Of a DNA stretch of 64,000 nucleotides, positions 45,458 to 57,400 are shown one piece after another; within the stretch, counting starts at the first letter, position 1, and every line of letters begins with the position of its first letter. Position numbers and translations under genes: made by a program. A model generated the notes under the pieces. It made no database searches. It was not told the DNA's origin and worked only from the letters and a program-made list of their open reading frames with translations. This stretch comes from Ciona savignyi (taxonomy: Eukaryota > Chordata > Ascidiacea > Phlebobranchia > Cionidae), in the NCBI GenBank assembly GCA_000149265.1, contig CH003412.1, positions 5,410,304 to 5,474,303 on the forward strand, read 5' to 3'.

Positions 45458-48400
45458 CTAGGGGTGAAGGGGAGAAACACATCCATTAGCATTGCATAGT
45501 TCGCAATCCTATCATGACTACATCATAGGTTATGATGTCATTTTGTGCACCAGAAAAACTAGTAAAAAAATTACGGACAGTTGCATAATTACGTAATTTT
45601 TAATAGACTTCCGTAACGTAATTCCGACGTCCGTAATTACGTAACTGATTGTAATTTCGTAATTACACCCAGCTCTATTCGTGGTATATATTAATTACTT
45701 TTAAGCAATTTATATATTGCTCCAATCGAATGGTATGTAATGGTCCAAATTGAAAGTCACTGTTTGATAACCAGACACTATACTAGCTCTGTCAACTTAA
45801 CAACGGCATTACATGTATTACTGCACACCTGAGCAAGCGTGTTTACACCAACTTGACAAAAGGCATTTAGTGTTTTACTGGGTGCCAAACAAGCCTTTTT
45901 ACTTAAACTTGACTGAAGGCATGAGGGAAAGTGCACCTAAGCAAGGCTCATAACAAACACCACACACTACCAAGGGCCAAAAATCCGTGTAAGAATTTAA
46001 TCTTGCAAATAAAAAACTAATTATCGATTACTATTCAACTGGCGTTTTAGAGAATACAAACATTTTGTAAAAAGATTTATCCCAGTCACTCGCGTGAAAG
46101 ATTTAATCGCGTTACTCGCATTAGCTGCCACATTGACATGTGAGTCAATTTTTACTCGCAGGAAATTTGATAGATTTATAACCCTGACCACCATTGGAAC
46201 AAAACTTACCCAACAACTGCTCTAAGCTTCAATCCTTCCTCCCCAGCAGATGCAGTGTAAGTTCGTGTGGCAGGTTGGCTGTCGTTGGGTTGCGCTTTGA
46301 AATGAGCCAACACTGTCGGGACGTCGCAATTGATCTGTTCTTCAATAACCTCGACAACATCGGCATCATGCTTGGGAAGGCTCCATGCCAGTTTCACTGG
46401 GACCCCATCGATGTTTTCAACATTTTCACCGGCCGGTGTTGGGTTTTCAATAGTTTGGGTTGGAATCTGTGCATCTAAAGCTCTGTTTTCAGCAATTTTG
46501 GATGATTTTAGGTGGTTTTCATGAGACAACTGCTGGTTTTTGTATGAATATTTGGTATCTTTTTGATGAGTCATGGTTTGCTGCTCCATTTTCGATGTCA
46601 TGTTCGCAGTTTGTACGGGCCTGTCTTCACCACCATCTTTCTCCAACCCCAACCCCGCAAATTTATGGAAAATCCCCCCTGGAGCAGTAACCAACCCCCC
46701 CATAACTTCCACATCCAGCGTGAACTCAGACACCTCGCTTGCATCCAAATCCGAGGCGTGGAGAGTCTCGGGGGGCACCCAACCTGATTCGTTTGTTTTT
46801 GTTGGGGCTGGTGGGGATTCCCGGGGCTGTGGCTCATCTTCACTGCCACCTAGTGTTAAGTAATATAACATTCAAACTAGTGACGCAAATGGTATAGAAG
46901 CGGTTTAAGTTGTACAGTGGTACTTGCCGCAGATGGTATCCTAGTTTAAATAAAGGTACACATTAAGGTGGTTTAAAGTTGTACATGGTTGGAATTATTT
47001 GTTTATAATTCATGGACACAGTTATTTCCATAAAATGGGATGGGCTAATGAGGTTGAAATGGGCCAATCAGACAGGGTTTTCAACTGATAAAAACACAAC
47101 ATATGAACCATTTATTGAGCAAGAATTTTTGGAAAATGAAAAGACCAGTTAGATTAACGTTTGGGATTTTTTTTTAAATTTGTGGGAAAAAGTTATTTAC
47201 ATCAAATTTACGAGCTTATTAGACTGGGTTTTTAACTGATGAAAACACTTGTAATATGAACATTTATTAAGCAAGTTTTTTTCCATCCATTAGCATTGTA
47301 TAGCTCGCAATCCTATCATGACTACATCATAGGTTATGATGTCATTTTGTGCACCAGTGAAAACTACACATTCTTCTGTTTTTTATGTGAAACGATCATT
47401 TTTTAAGCTTCAGATGTTCATACTTTATCCCCATGGACCCTAAATCAACAGAACTCACTTTCGACATCCCACCTCCGCGCCGACTCCAGCAAATCTTCCC
47501 TTTTGCTCCTCCCCATGTTAATAACGTGGGTGGCGTCCAACCAGGGCTTAGGGGGAGCCCCCATGAAGTCCCAGATGAATATAGCGCCCTCACTGGCTGA
47601 TATCAACGATAGTCGATCAGGCGTGAACATCACTCGGTGGATCGGAGAGCTGTGGCCGATGAAAGCCTATATATGATGTTTGTGTGAAGATACTTTATAT
47701 ATGATGTTTGTGTGAAGATGCTTTATATATGATGTTTGTGTGAAAATACTTTATATATGATGTTTGTGTGAAGATACTTTATATATGATGTTTGTGTTAA
47801 AATAGTTTATATGATGTTTGTGTTAAAATAGTTTATATGATGTTTGTGTCAAAATACTTTATATATGATGTTTGTGTGAAAATACTTCATATATGATGTT
47901 TGTGTGAAGATACTTTATATATGATGTTTGTGTGAAGATACTTTATATATGATGTTTGTGTTAAAATAATTTATATATGACGTTTGTGTGAAGATACTTT
48001 ATATATGATGTTTGTGTGAAGATACTTTATATATGATGTTTGTGTTAAAATAATTTATATATGATGTTTGAGTGAAAATAATTTATATATGATGTTTGTG
48101 TGAAAATAATTTATATATGATGTTTGTGTGAAAATAATTTATATATGATGTTTGTGTAAAGATACTTTATATGTGATGTTTGTGTAAAGATACTTTATAT
48201 GTGATGTTTGTGTGAAAATACTTTATATATGATGTTTGTGTGAAGATACTTTATATATGATGTTTGTGTAAAAATACTTTATATGTGATGTTTGTGTTAA
48301 AATAGTTTATATGATGTTTGTGTAAAAATACTTTTATTTGATGTTTATGTTAAATTAGTTTATACTATGTTTATGTCAAATACTCAAATTGATATTTATA

Positions 48401-51400
48401 AATGCATATCCAACAGTAACATTCATTGGTAAATGTAAAGCAGTTCCAGATAAGGATAATTGCACTAGTGATTACCCCATTAGGCTATTATACGCGCCAT
48501 TATGTTCCCACATAGTCTTCATTATTCCATACAACAGGGAAAATTTCCATGAGATCCATTGTTTGCAACCTACCTGATAATTGACTTCCTTCGTCCGATG
48601 ATAATCCCACACTTTGATCAGTTTGTCACCCGTAGTCACAAGGTGGCAGCAGTCATCACTCACACAAACCACACCTGTGTTGCCTCTGTTCCAATGTTGG
48701 AAAGAATTGAACAAAAACTAAGTCATTTTTTCGGACTGAGTAGTTTATTGTTTAGTTTTATTTTAGCTTAAGGGTTGCAGGTTCGAAACTAGTCACTAAA
48801 GGTCTGTCTCCAGAACCAGCAACCTTTAACCACACAGACAAATACTGATAAGTTTAACACTAATTTTGTATATTTAAACACAATTTTTTTAATTGCACTT
48901 TTACTTAATATTAGATAATTAGTTTTAACCGGTTTTTGATTTTGCTTCAAATGGCTTTGAAATACTGGTAATTATTGTTCTATTAAATTTGACATTAAAA
49001 AATGTTAAAAAAAAATCCCAAAATTTAAGGAAAAAGTATAATATATATTATCGATTATCAGCAATGAAACTTCCAGCTTAAAGGTTAAAGTAGTCACCTG
49101 TGAATGTTATCGACAACTGAAACCAAAGTTCCTGTTTTGGCGTCAAGTTTGAGAAGTCGATGTGACTTGGTGACAACTACGAGGTGGTTAGCGGGGGGAG
49201 GGGTGAATGTTATACGGAGGGGGGCGTCGATTTTCGGCCTGTGGGGTTTTGTGTTTGTATTTAACCTTCAATTGGAAATTGCTACGAACTCAGTGTAAAA
49301 TGTATAACATGTAGAGCAGTGGTTAAAAATCATTTTTTTAAAAGATGACAGATAGACTGTGCGTGTGAGTCTGATTCCCACATTGGCAGGTTTTTTCTGC
49401 TACTGTCACGCTACATGTACCACTTTTCTACTTGGCTTAACTCTATTTAAGACTAATACAAATTATCTTTATTTTTTCATAAAAGTATTGCATGATTTTT
49501 TCCTTTTTTTGAGAAAGTAGTCGCAACTTATCGAATGGAAATCATCAGATTACCTCATGCTCCCAGCCAGTTTGCCCCCTAGCTATTGTAATGTGTTGTA
49601 TATTTGAAATAATATCAAGTTTTGAAGAATTTGTTTATACCTTGAACGCAATAGTGCTCAAAGTGGTGGTGGTAAATGGCGAACCAAGCATTGTCTTGTT
49701 ACAAACTTAGCCCTTATGCTCCAGACTACAATGTGAGACAAATACCCATTGCAAAACATGTAATTAACACATTAACCCCACCTTTGCCCCAAGATATCGG
49801 GGTCCAGATTCACCCCAGTTGACACATCAACCCGCATCACCTGGTTGAGGGTAGTGGACGACGCAACTGTGATTGTGAACTCATTCGGTCCAATGAACGC
49901 AATCTGTGATGTCATAATGATATTGGTAACAGTGATGAACAAAAAATGGTGACGAAAATTCATGTGGCTTTCCCTTACAAGGAATGGTCAACTTACAGTA
50001 CTTTAGTAAGGCTGGGTCCACAAAACCCCATGATACAGAAATGTATGCGTTAAGAGCAAAGGCATCGTGTTTTTCTTTTTTATTCAAAAAATGTAGTGGA
50101 AGCATAACAATACGTAATTGCAAACAGTTTCAAATGAGGTAATAATTTGCAGAATCAGTAACTTTGCTAAGATAAGCTTTACTATAAGTACTACAATGTT
50201 GTCATGTTGCCATTTTACATCGAAGAGGCTGTTTAAAGGGTAAAAACATAACATGGCAACAACAGTTTATTTGGTTAGATAACACCCACATCACATTGTT
50301 ATGGCACCCCTCCCACCATGGGAAACAACATGTGCATGATTAAAAAGTCCATTACAACCCACATTATTATGCTACTCCCACCCTGGGAATAGATGGCTAT
50401 AATTAAAGAGCCCATTATACCAGCTTATATGATTCGTTATATATCTGGGACCAAAAATACAAACCCCACCCTAACTTACCCATCTCCCATCGGGGCTTGT
50501 AGCGATGCCCCGGGGCCCATAATCCCCACGTGCAGCACACTTAGTAAGGACCCTCAGCATCGGGGCCCCTGCTTTCTCAATGTCCGTCGTATCGAACATC
50601 GCCATTGTACCTGGGGTTGATGGGGGTTGATGGGGGTTGATGGGGATAGATGGGGGTAATTTGGTGTAAGTATGGGTTTGTGCAGGGTATTACAGAATTA
50701 TTGTTCTAATGTACCTTGGGTTGATGGGGGTTAATAGGAGTAAGTAGGTGTTAGTATGGGTTTGTGCAGGGTAGTTTTACAGAATTATTATTATAGCTTA
50801 GTTAAAATAGGGTTGTCCTTATCCTATTCAATTTGGTTTTCAGGATTATCATTGAATCAGTAATGTTGAATCTAGAATTTCAAACTGCTTTGAAGCATTA
50901 TTCAAGAGCAAGAAAAAACATTTCTAGTGGTAATTTAAATTAATTAAGAAAAATTGATTGAATGTATGTTTGATGAAATGTTTTTAATTATAAGCATCAA
51001 TCCCTGAGTACAAAAGAATATTTTACAAACTTTTAAGTAATTGTAGATCAAAATTATATAAATTAACCTAATTTTGTTTTAACATGATTTCGAAAACTAT
51101 TTTGATTCCTTTTCTGTTTCTAATGTAAGAATTTTGATTTTGGAAAGACATAGCTAGTTCACAGTTTTGTGAATATGGAATAGTGTATGTACTTTTTAAT
51201 TATAATCATCGATTACTAATTATTAATAAAACAAATTTTACCACATTTTTAAATTTAACTAAAAAATATTTTTTTAAATAAAACTCATTTTGTTCTACTA
51301 TAAGCACTTAATTTCGAAAAATTGCGATGAAATAACGGTGAATTACCTTTCTCGCATGCGCTGATCAAGCGCTCACCAGAGGCAGTAAAGACAATGGACG

Positions 51401-54400
51401 TGACCTTCGACCCCCCGTGGACTTGTGGGTGCTCGGAGATTACTGACGTGCTGGAGACATGAAAGACACGCACTGTGCCTGTTGCGAACCCACACGCAAA
51501 TATCTGGAAGGGCAAGGGAAGTCGGGCTAGTTAGCACTGTTGATTATTGTTGTGTTTTCTTGCATACAGGGATCTATTTCAGTGAGAATGGGTAATTAAC
51601 TAATAAAATGTAAAAACTTTGGCCATAATTTCTTATCTTACTATCTAATATAATGTTAAATGCCTTGGCCTTAAATGCTCATCTAACTATCTAATAAAAT
51701 GTTAAATGCTTTGGCTTTATTTCTTATCTTACTATCTAATGAAACGTTAAATGCTTTGGCCTTAAATTCTTATCTTACTATCTAATAAATGGTTAAATGC
51801 TTTGGCCTTACATTATTATCTTACTATCTAATCAAATGTTAAATGCCCCATTTTCGTGCTTATTAATTGGTTTTACAGAATCATTTAATTTAAGCAGAGT
51901 CAAATACCAAACACACTGCAATAGTTAAGTAACTTGACCGTGTACATTCTGCGTTTTAAAAATAATAATAATGTGTACAAGCGCCATAGAAATCTTACTG
52001 TGTTTCGAAAAATATCGATGAAATGAACAAGCACCATAGAAATCTTACCTCCAGCATCGGGTGGCAGGCAAGAGCAGTGGGTGATTCGTCGACTGTCGCG
52101 AAGTCGTACAACTGACGAAGCGTGTCGATGTCCCAAACCCTGATCGTGTGATCGCTCGAGCATGTCGATATGGTTCGTCGCAGCCCGTCCATACACGTGT
52201 CCATCATTCTGTGATGTCATAAACATTGCAGGCGATGTCATGAGAAAACAAAAAGTCAAAGATGTGTTAAAATACTTTATATGATGCTTGTGTAAAAATA
52301 TTTTATATATGATGTTTGTGTTAAAAAACTTTAAAACAAAATGTTATCATTAATCGAGATGAAATATCTAAAAATATGTTTTATGAGTTGATAAGAAACG
52401 AGACGTCGCTTGGTACAACATTTAGTTTTCTAATATTACACTTCAAAAATACCAATATTATGACCAACACAAAAAAGTACCATAATATTAAACAAATTAT
52501 GTTAATATCTTCTGTAATTTTTTTGCAGCAGAGTTTCTGGAAATAAAATGATCAAATCTAGAATAGGTAAAATAGGCAATTTTCAAACGATCGTAACTCG
52601 GTCAATTCTCAACGAAAATTAAAAACAAAAGGTTTTACATTGCCAGCTAGAAATATTCTATTTTACTTTATAATATGAGCTTATTTAAAAATTTAGGGTT
52701 GGAGAGTTTGGTTAATTTGAAATGGAATGACCCATAGAGCTCTCCAACAAAACTCACACATCAGTATGTGATCGCATCAGCGTTGTATACTTTCTCGTGG
52801 CCACGTCAAGGTAACCGAGAGTTCCAGCTGCAGTGGCCGCTAACACTTTAACCCCATCTGTGGAACGTATGGGTTAGATGCATAGGTGTTCGTTCCCCGG
52901 GGCTACATGTCACCCATGCATGAAAAGGTGGGGCAGCACAGAAAATATTAACCTATTAAATATACTAGTGGGAGATTAACCCAGCAGCAGTATGGATTCC
53001 ATATGTATAGCTTGTCCACTGGGTTGCTGGTACTGTTAGTTTTTGAATTATTTAAATACCTTGTAACTAGTATCACATTGCCACTCCATTTTTTTGAAAA
53101 AAAAGGCTTATGGTTAACTTATGGTTGCAGGAAAGTCAAACCCTTCTAAAGTGACATAATATCGATTACAGACCTCGCCTATTCCTTAGTTTATTAATTA
53201 TTTTTTACCCAAATCACCCTAACCCCATGTTTTCATAAAAATGTGAATGCAAAATTACATCCGAAGTGACAATCACCATTTCACCCACCCCAGCCCCACC
53301 CACCTGGAGTAACATCAACATCGACGACAGGTCCCTCGTGTTCAGCTTCAATAAATGCGGCCGACAGATCGAGAGCCCACAATCGAAGGAAGCCATCGTC
53401 GGAACAAGTGGCTACGAACGACTCCGTGAATCGGATGCTGTTTAGCGCAATGCCTGTCGGTAAAAGTGGATATTTAATACAGGTGACTATAATGCGTGAT
53501 TGGGAAAAGTTTATAATGGCAGTTATAGGTTAAAAAGTATGCTCTTATATGGTTTGATTGGGGAGTGTTTTAATAAGGCTTATAGTGGCCTTATCGCATA
53601 ATTTTTTGCATACACAAATTTTAACTATAAAAGATGGTTATACCGGGTTTACAGGGGTCAACAATGAGTAAATTTTTAGAAGACAATAAAAATAAGTTAA
53701 TAAAAATGAAAATGAAATACTGATGTAAAAATGGTATAAGGACTATACTAAATGTGACATGTCTTTCTACGTTTCGTTAATTTACATTTTACATTCTTTT
53801 TTAAGTCTTTAAAAAATTTTGCAGCATAGATCCAAAAATAAAATAAATATATATATGAGCATAGAGTAATTTAACAAACATTACAGATCTCTAGCTTTGC
53901 TTAATCCCACCGGTCTCCCACCTGTTATTGTAGTATCATCTGTGGTTGATTTATTGGATGGGAACACTTGTGGATGCTCCTTATAGTGACCTTGTGGAAG
54001 TCCACCTCAATGATGTACCCAGCTTTGGTGCACGCGTACACCGATACCTCGTCTTCTGGGGCGTCGGAGCAGTTCTTCGCGGATACTGGGAAAACGGAGA
54101 ATTTTTAAAATTTCGAAACATAAAGCACGGGACTGTAAGATTATTGGATGAAAAATGAAAAAAAACACTTATTATAGGATAGGATAGGATATTTATGTAT
54201 ATCCTTGTGAATGGGAAAACCAAGAGGGGTTAACACACAATCGTCAGATCACCTCACGCCCACCGCCGGGTTACCGGAGCTTTTTCAATGTGTTGTGTAT
54301 GATTCACAAGTTTCTTCAATTTAGTAGAACCCATTAATCCGACTCGCAAGCGACCAATTTCGAACCTTAAAACTTTCGGTTGAAAGGCGTCGCACTAAAC

Positions 54401-57400
54401 CCTCAGACTAACCCGTCCTTATACGAAGATGTATTGGAATGACACTGTATTTAAACATGGATATATACTTCTCAATAAAAAAATATTTTGCCTTGAACAT
54501 AAACATGTTTTGCAGAAAAGAATAATTGTTTTCATGTATTCTAGAGAGGATCTGTGTTTTTAGCTAAAGTTTCATTATACCAACAGTTTGAGTATGCGCA
54601 AAGTTTGTCTAAAGTATGGGCTCAAAAACAATAACAACTAGTTTATTTTCAGATTTTTTTAATAAATAAATGTTTTCTTAGAATTGCAATAATTATATGA
54701 TCAATTGTGGCGGACCATAAAAAAATAAAACATATTTTTAAAAAGAGGAAAACTTTCCCTGTTGTGGGTCGCTTATGGCATTTCATCAAATTTAAGAAAA
54801 TCTCCCAGAATTTAAGAAAGATCTACCAGAATTTGAGAAAATCTACCAGAATTTGAGAAAGATCTACCAGAATGTGAGAAAGATCTACCAGAATTCGAGA
54901 AAATCTACCAGAATTTGAGAAAATCTACCAGAATTTGAGAAAGATCTACCAGAATGTGAGAAAATCTACCAGAATTTGAGAAAATCTACCAGAATTTGAG
55001 AAAGATCTACCAGAATGTGAGAAAGATCTACCAGAATGTGAGAAAGATCTACCACAGAACAATACAAACTAACGCGAAACCAACTTACTCAGGTCGGATC
55101 GAGCGAAAGTGACGTCCGAGAAGTCTCCAATCTTCCTGTCGGTCGGCATGGCAACGGGACACGAACGAAGCTGATTGGAGCGAACTCTCCAAAATCGGAG
55201 GTTGTCACGTCCACATGACAACATGCGGGTGTCGTCTATCGGGGACACAGCGATGCGCAGGATCTAAGATTGGGGGTAAAACATATGGGTGAAGTTAAAG
55301 TTGCCGAGAGTGATATTGTATAAGGATTAATTAACTTACAAAGGAGTATATGAGATATTTTTTGTATTATCTGTGCAATTGAGAACATGAGAGAGATCAG
55401 AATACTTAATGCACAAATATGGGGTGAGGGGGTAGATATATTGGGTGAAGATAAGGGTGTCAGGGGTGCACAAACAGTAGAATAACTCAATAAATACACT
55501 ATAAATTATGTAATATCACCAAAAGGGGGTAGATAATAAGGGTGACATTTGGGGTGTTCAAAGTATAAATTGCACAGAAACAGTATAAAAACTTCATAAA
55601 TACACTATAAATCCTGTAATATCATTTAAGGGGATATTTGGGGTGTTCGAAGTATAAATTGCATAGAAACAGTATAAAAATTCATAAATACACTATAAAT
55701 CCTGTAATATCATTTAAGGGGATATTTGGGGTGTTCGAAGTATAAATTGCATAGAAACAGTATAAAAACTTCATAAATACACTATAAATCCTGTAATATC
55801 ATTTAAGGGGATATTTGGGGTGTTCGAAGTATAAGTTGCATAGAAACAGTAGAATAACTCCACAAACACACTATAAATCCTGTAATATCACCTCAACGTC
55901 AGTGTGAGCTTTAGCGATGACTGTAACCGATCCATGACGCAAAGCACCACTTGTGTCCCAAACCATAAAGAGGTTCTTGCCGTGGCCATCTCTGTGGGGA
56001 TGGGGGGTTTGTACAAGGTGGGTGGGTGGTTCATGGGAATAAGTAGTTCCAATAACCAAACAAAAATACTATTTGATAACTTTTTTATTGAAATTTGGTA
56101 GTGAGGTGGGTTGTGTGCATACAAAAAGGTGATTTAATAACAATATTAGTGAATTTTCCTTAAAAAAACAGATATGGTTTTTTAAAGCAATCAGCTGGCT
56201 TCTCGACTATGGTTCAACCCGAAATAATAATAGACATTCACGGGGTACAATCGAACCAAAAATAAAATGTCTCCGAATAGACATTCATAAGGTACAATCA
56301 AACAAACAAAAAAATGTCTCCAAAAAAAGTCATGGGTACAATGGCACAGCCCCACCTGCCAACCCCCACAAGGATTGCCCCCGAACTTGAGAAGCTGAGT
56401 AAATTCATCGCAGTTGCGTTCTGGCTACGAATCACCGCCAGACATTCCTGGGATTCAAATTTCCAGATACGAACGATACCACCGGCTCCCGACTGCGCTG
56501 AGGCTAAAATGCACGGTGCAGCACCTAGTGGTGGAATTTGTTTATTAAACACTACAGTGGATCGACATAACCATAGGATGTTGAACTTAAATATGGAAAT
56601 ATTTAAAAGCGGAAATTATTACCAAACCCTAATGTCAGTAAAAATCGTAATGCAGAAATTGTTATGTATTACTAACTTTTCCCTAGTAGTATTTAATTTT
56701 GATCGTTTCGTATTACTAGGATAATGCATCCAGCTAGCACTACTTAATATACATAATATAAATGCCAACAAACAAACAAATTATTTTATGTCAAATAATT
56801 GTTTGGCTTTTACAGTCAACATAGTTCGTTCCATAACTTTCTGACTTATTATTTAATAACTTGAGATTCGATAAAAACTTGGGATTTTTATTGCATCTTC
56901 CACCTTGCATCTTATTGAAGGCAATAGCTGAAACGTCTTCCGTGTGTCCGATGAAAAAATGCTGATGCCCCGTCGCCGTTTCCATGGCAACAATCACTGA
57001 GTTGCAGGCGTAAACTATGATGTCATTTCCCCCGTGCAAACTGGACCCGGGGTGCCACAATGATTTGTTTCTGTAGAAATAAAAAATCTATTTCTTCAAT
57101 TTAGCAGAACTTATAATTTTGCTGTATTTATAATTCCACCGTATTTATTTATAATTTTATATAGAATTTATAATTCCACTGTAGAATTTATAAATTTCAC
57201 TAAATTTGTTTTTCCACTGTATTTGTATAATTCCAATTGATGACCATAAATTGCTTTTCCCAAAGACACAACCGACAAACTAGCATTCTTTGATTCTACA
57301 ACATCTACCAAACCCATCCATTTATATGGTAATGGGTTCATTGAACACTTACTAACCACCATTTATAAATTTAAATAGTGTTTTCTTGTATTACTATCTA

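Noticed and set aside
46194-46863. Several plus-strand ORFs up to 96 codons
   Set aside because: Shadows of WDR90 exon 22 on the minus strand, whose frame and junctions match the family.
54785-55055. CRISPR-like regular repeats
   Set aside because: A direct minisatellite without unique spacers, in an animal intron.
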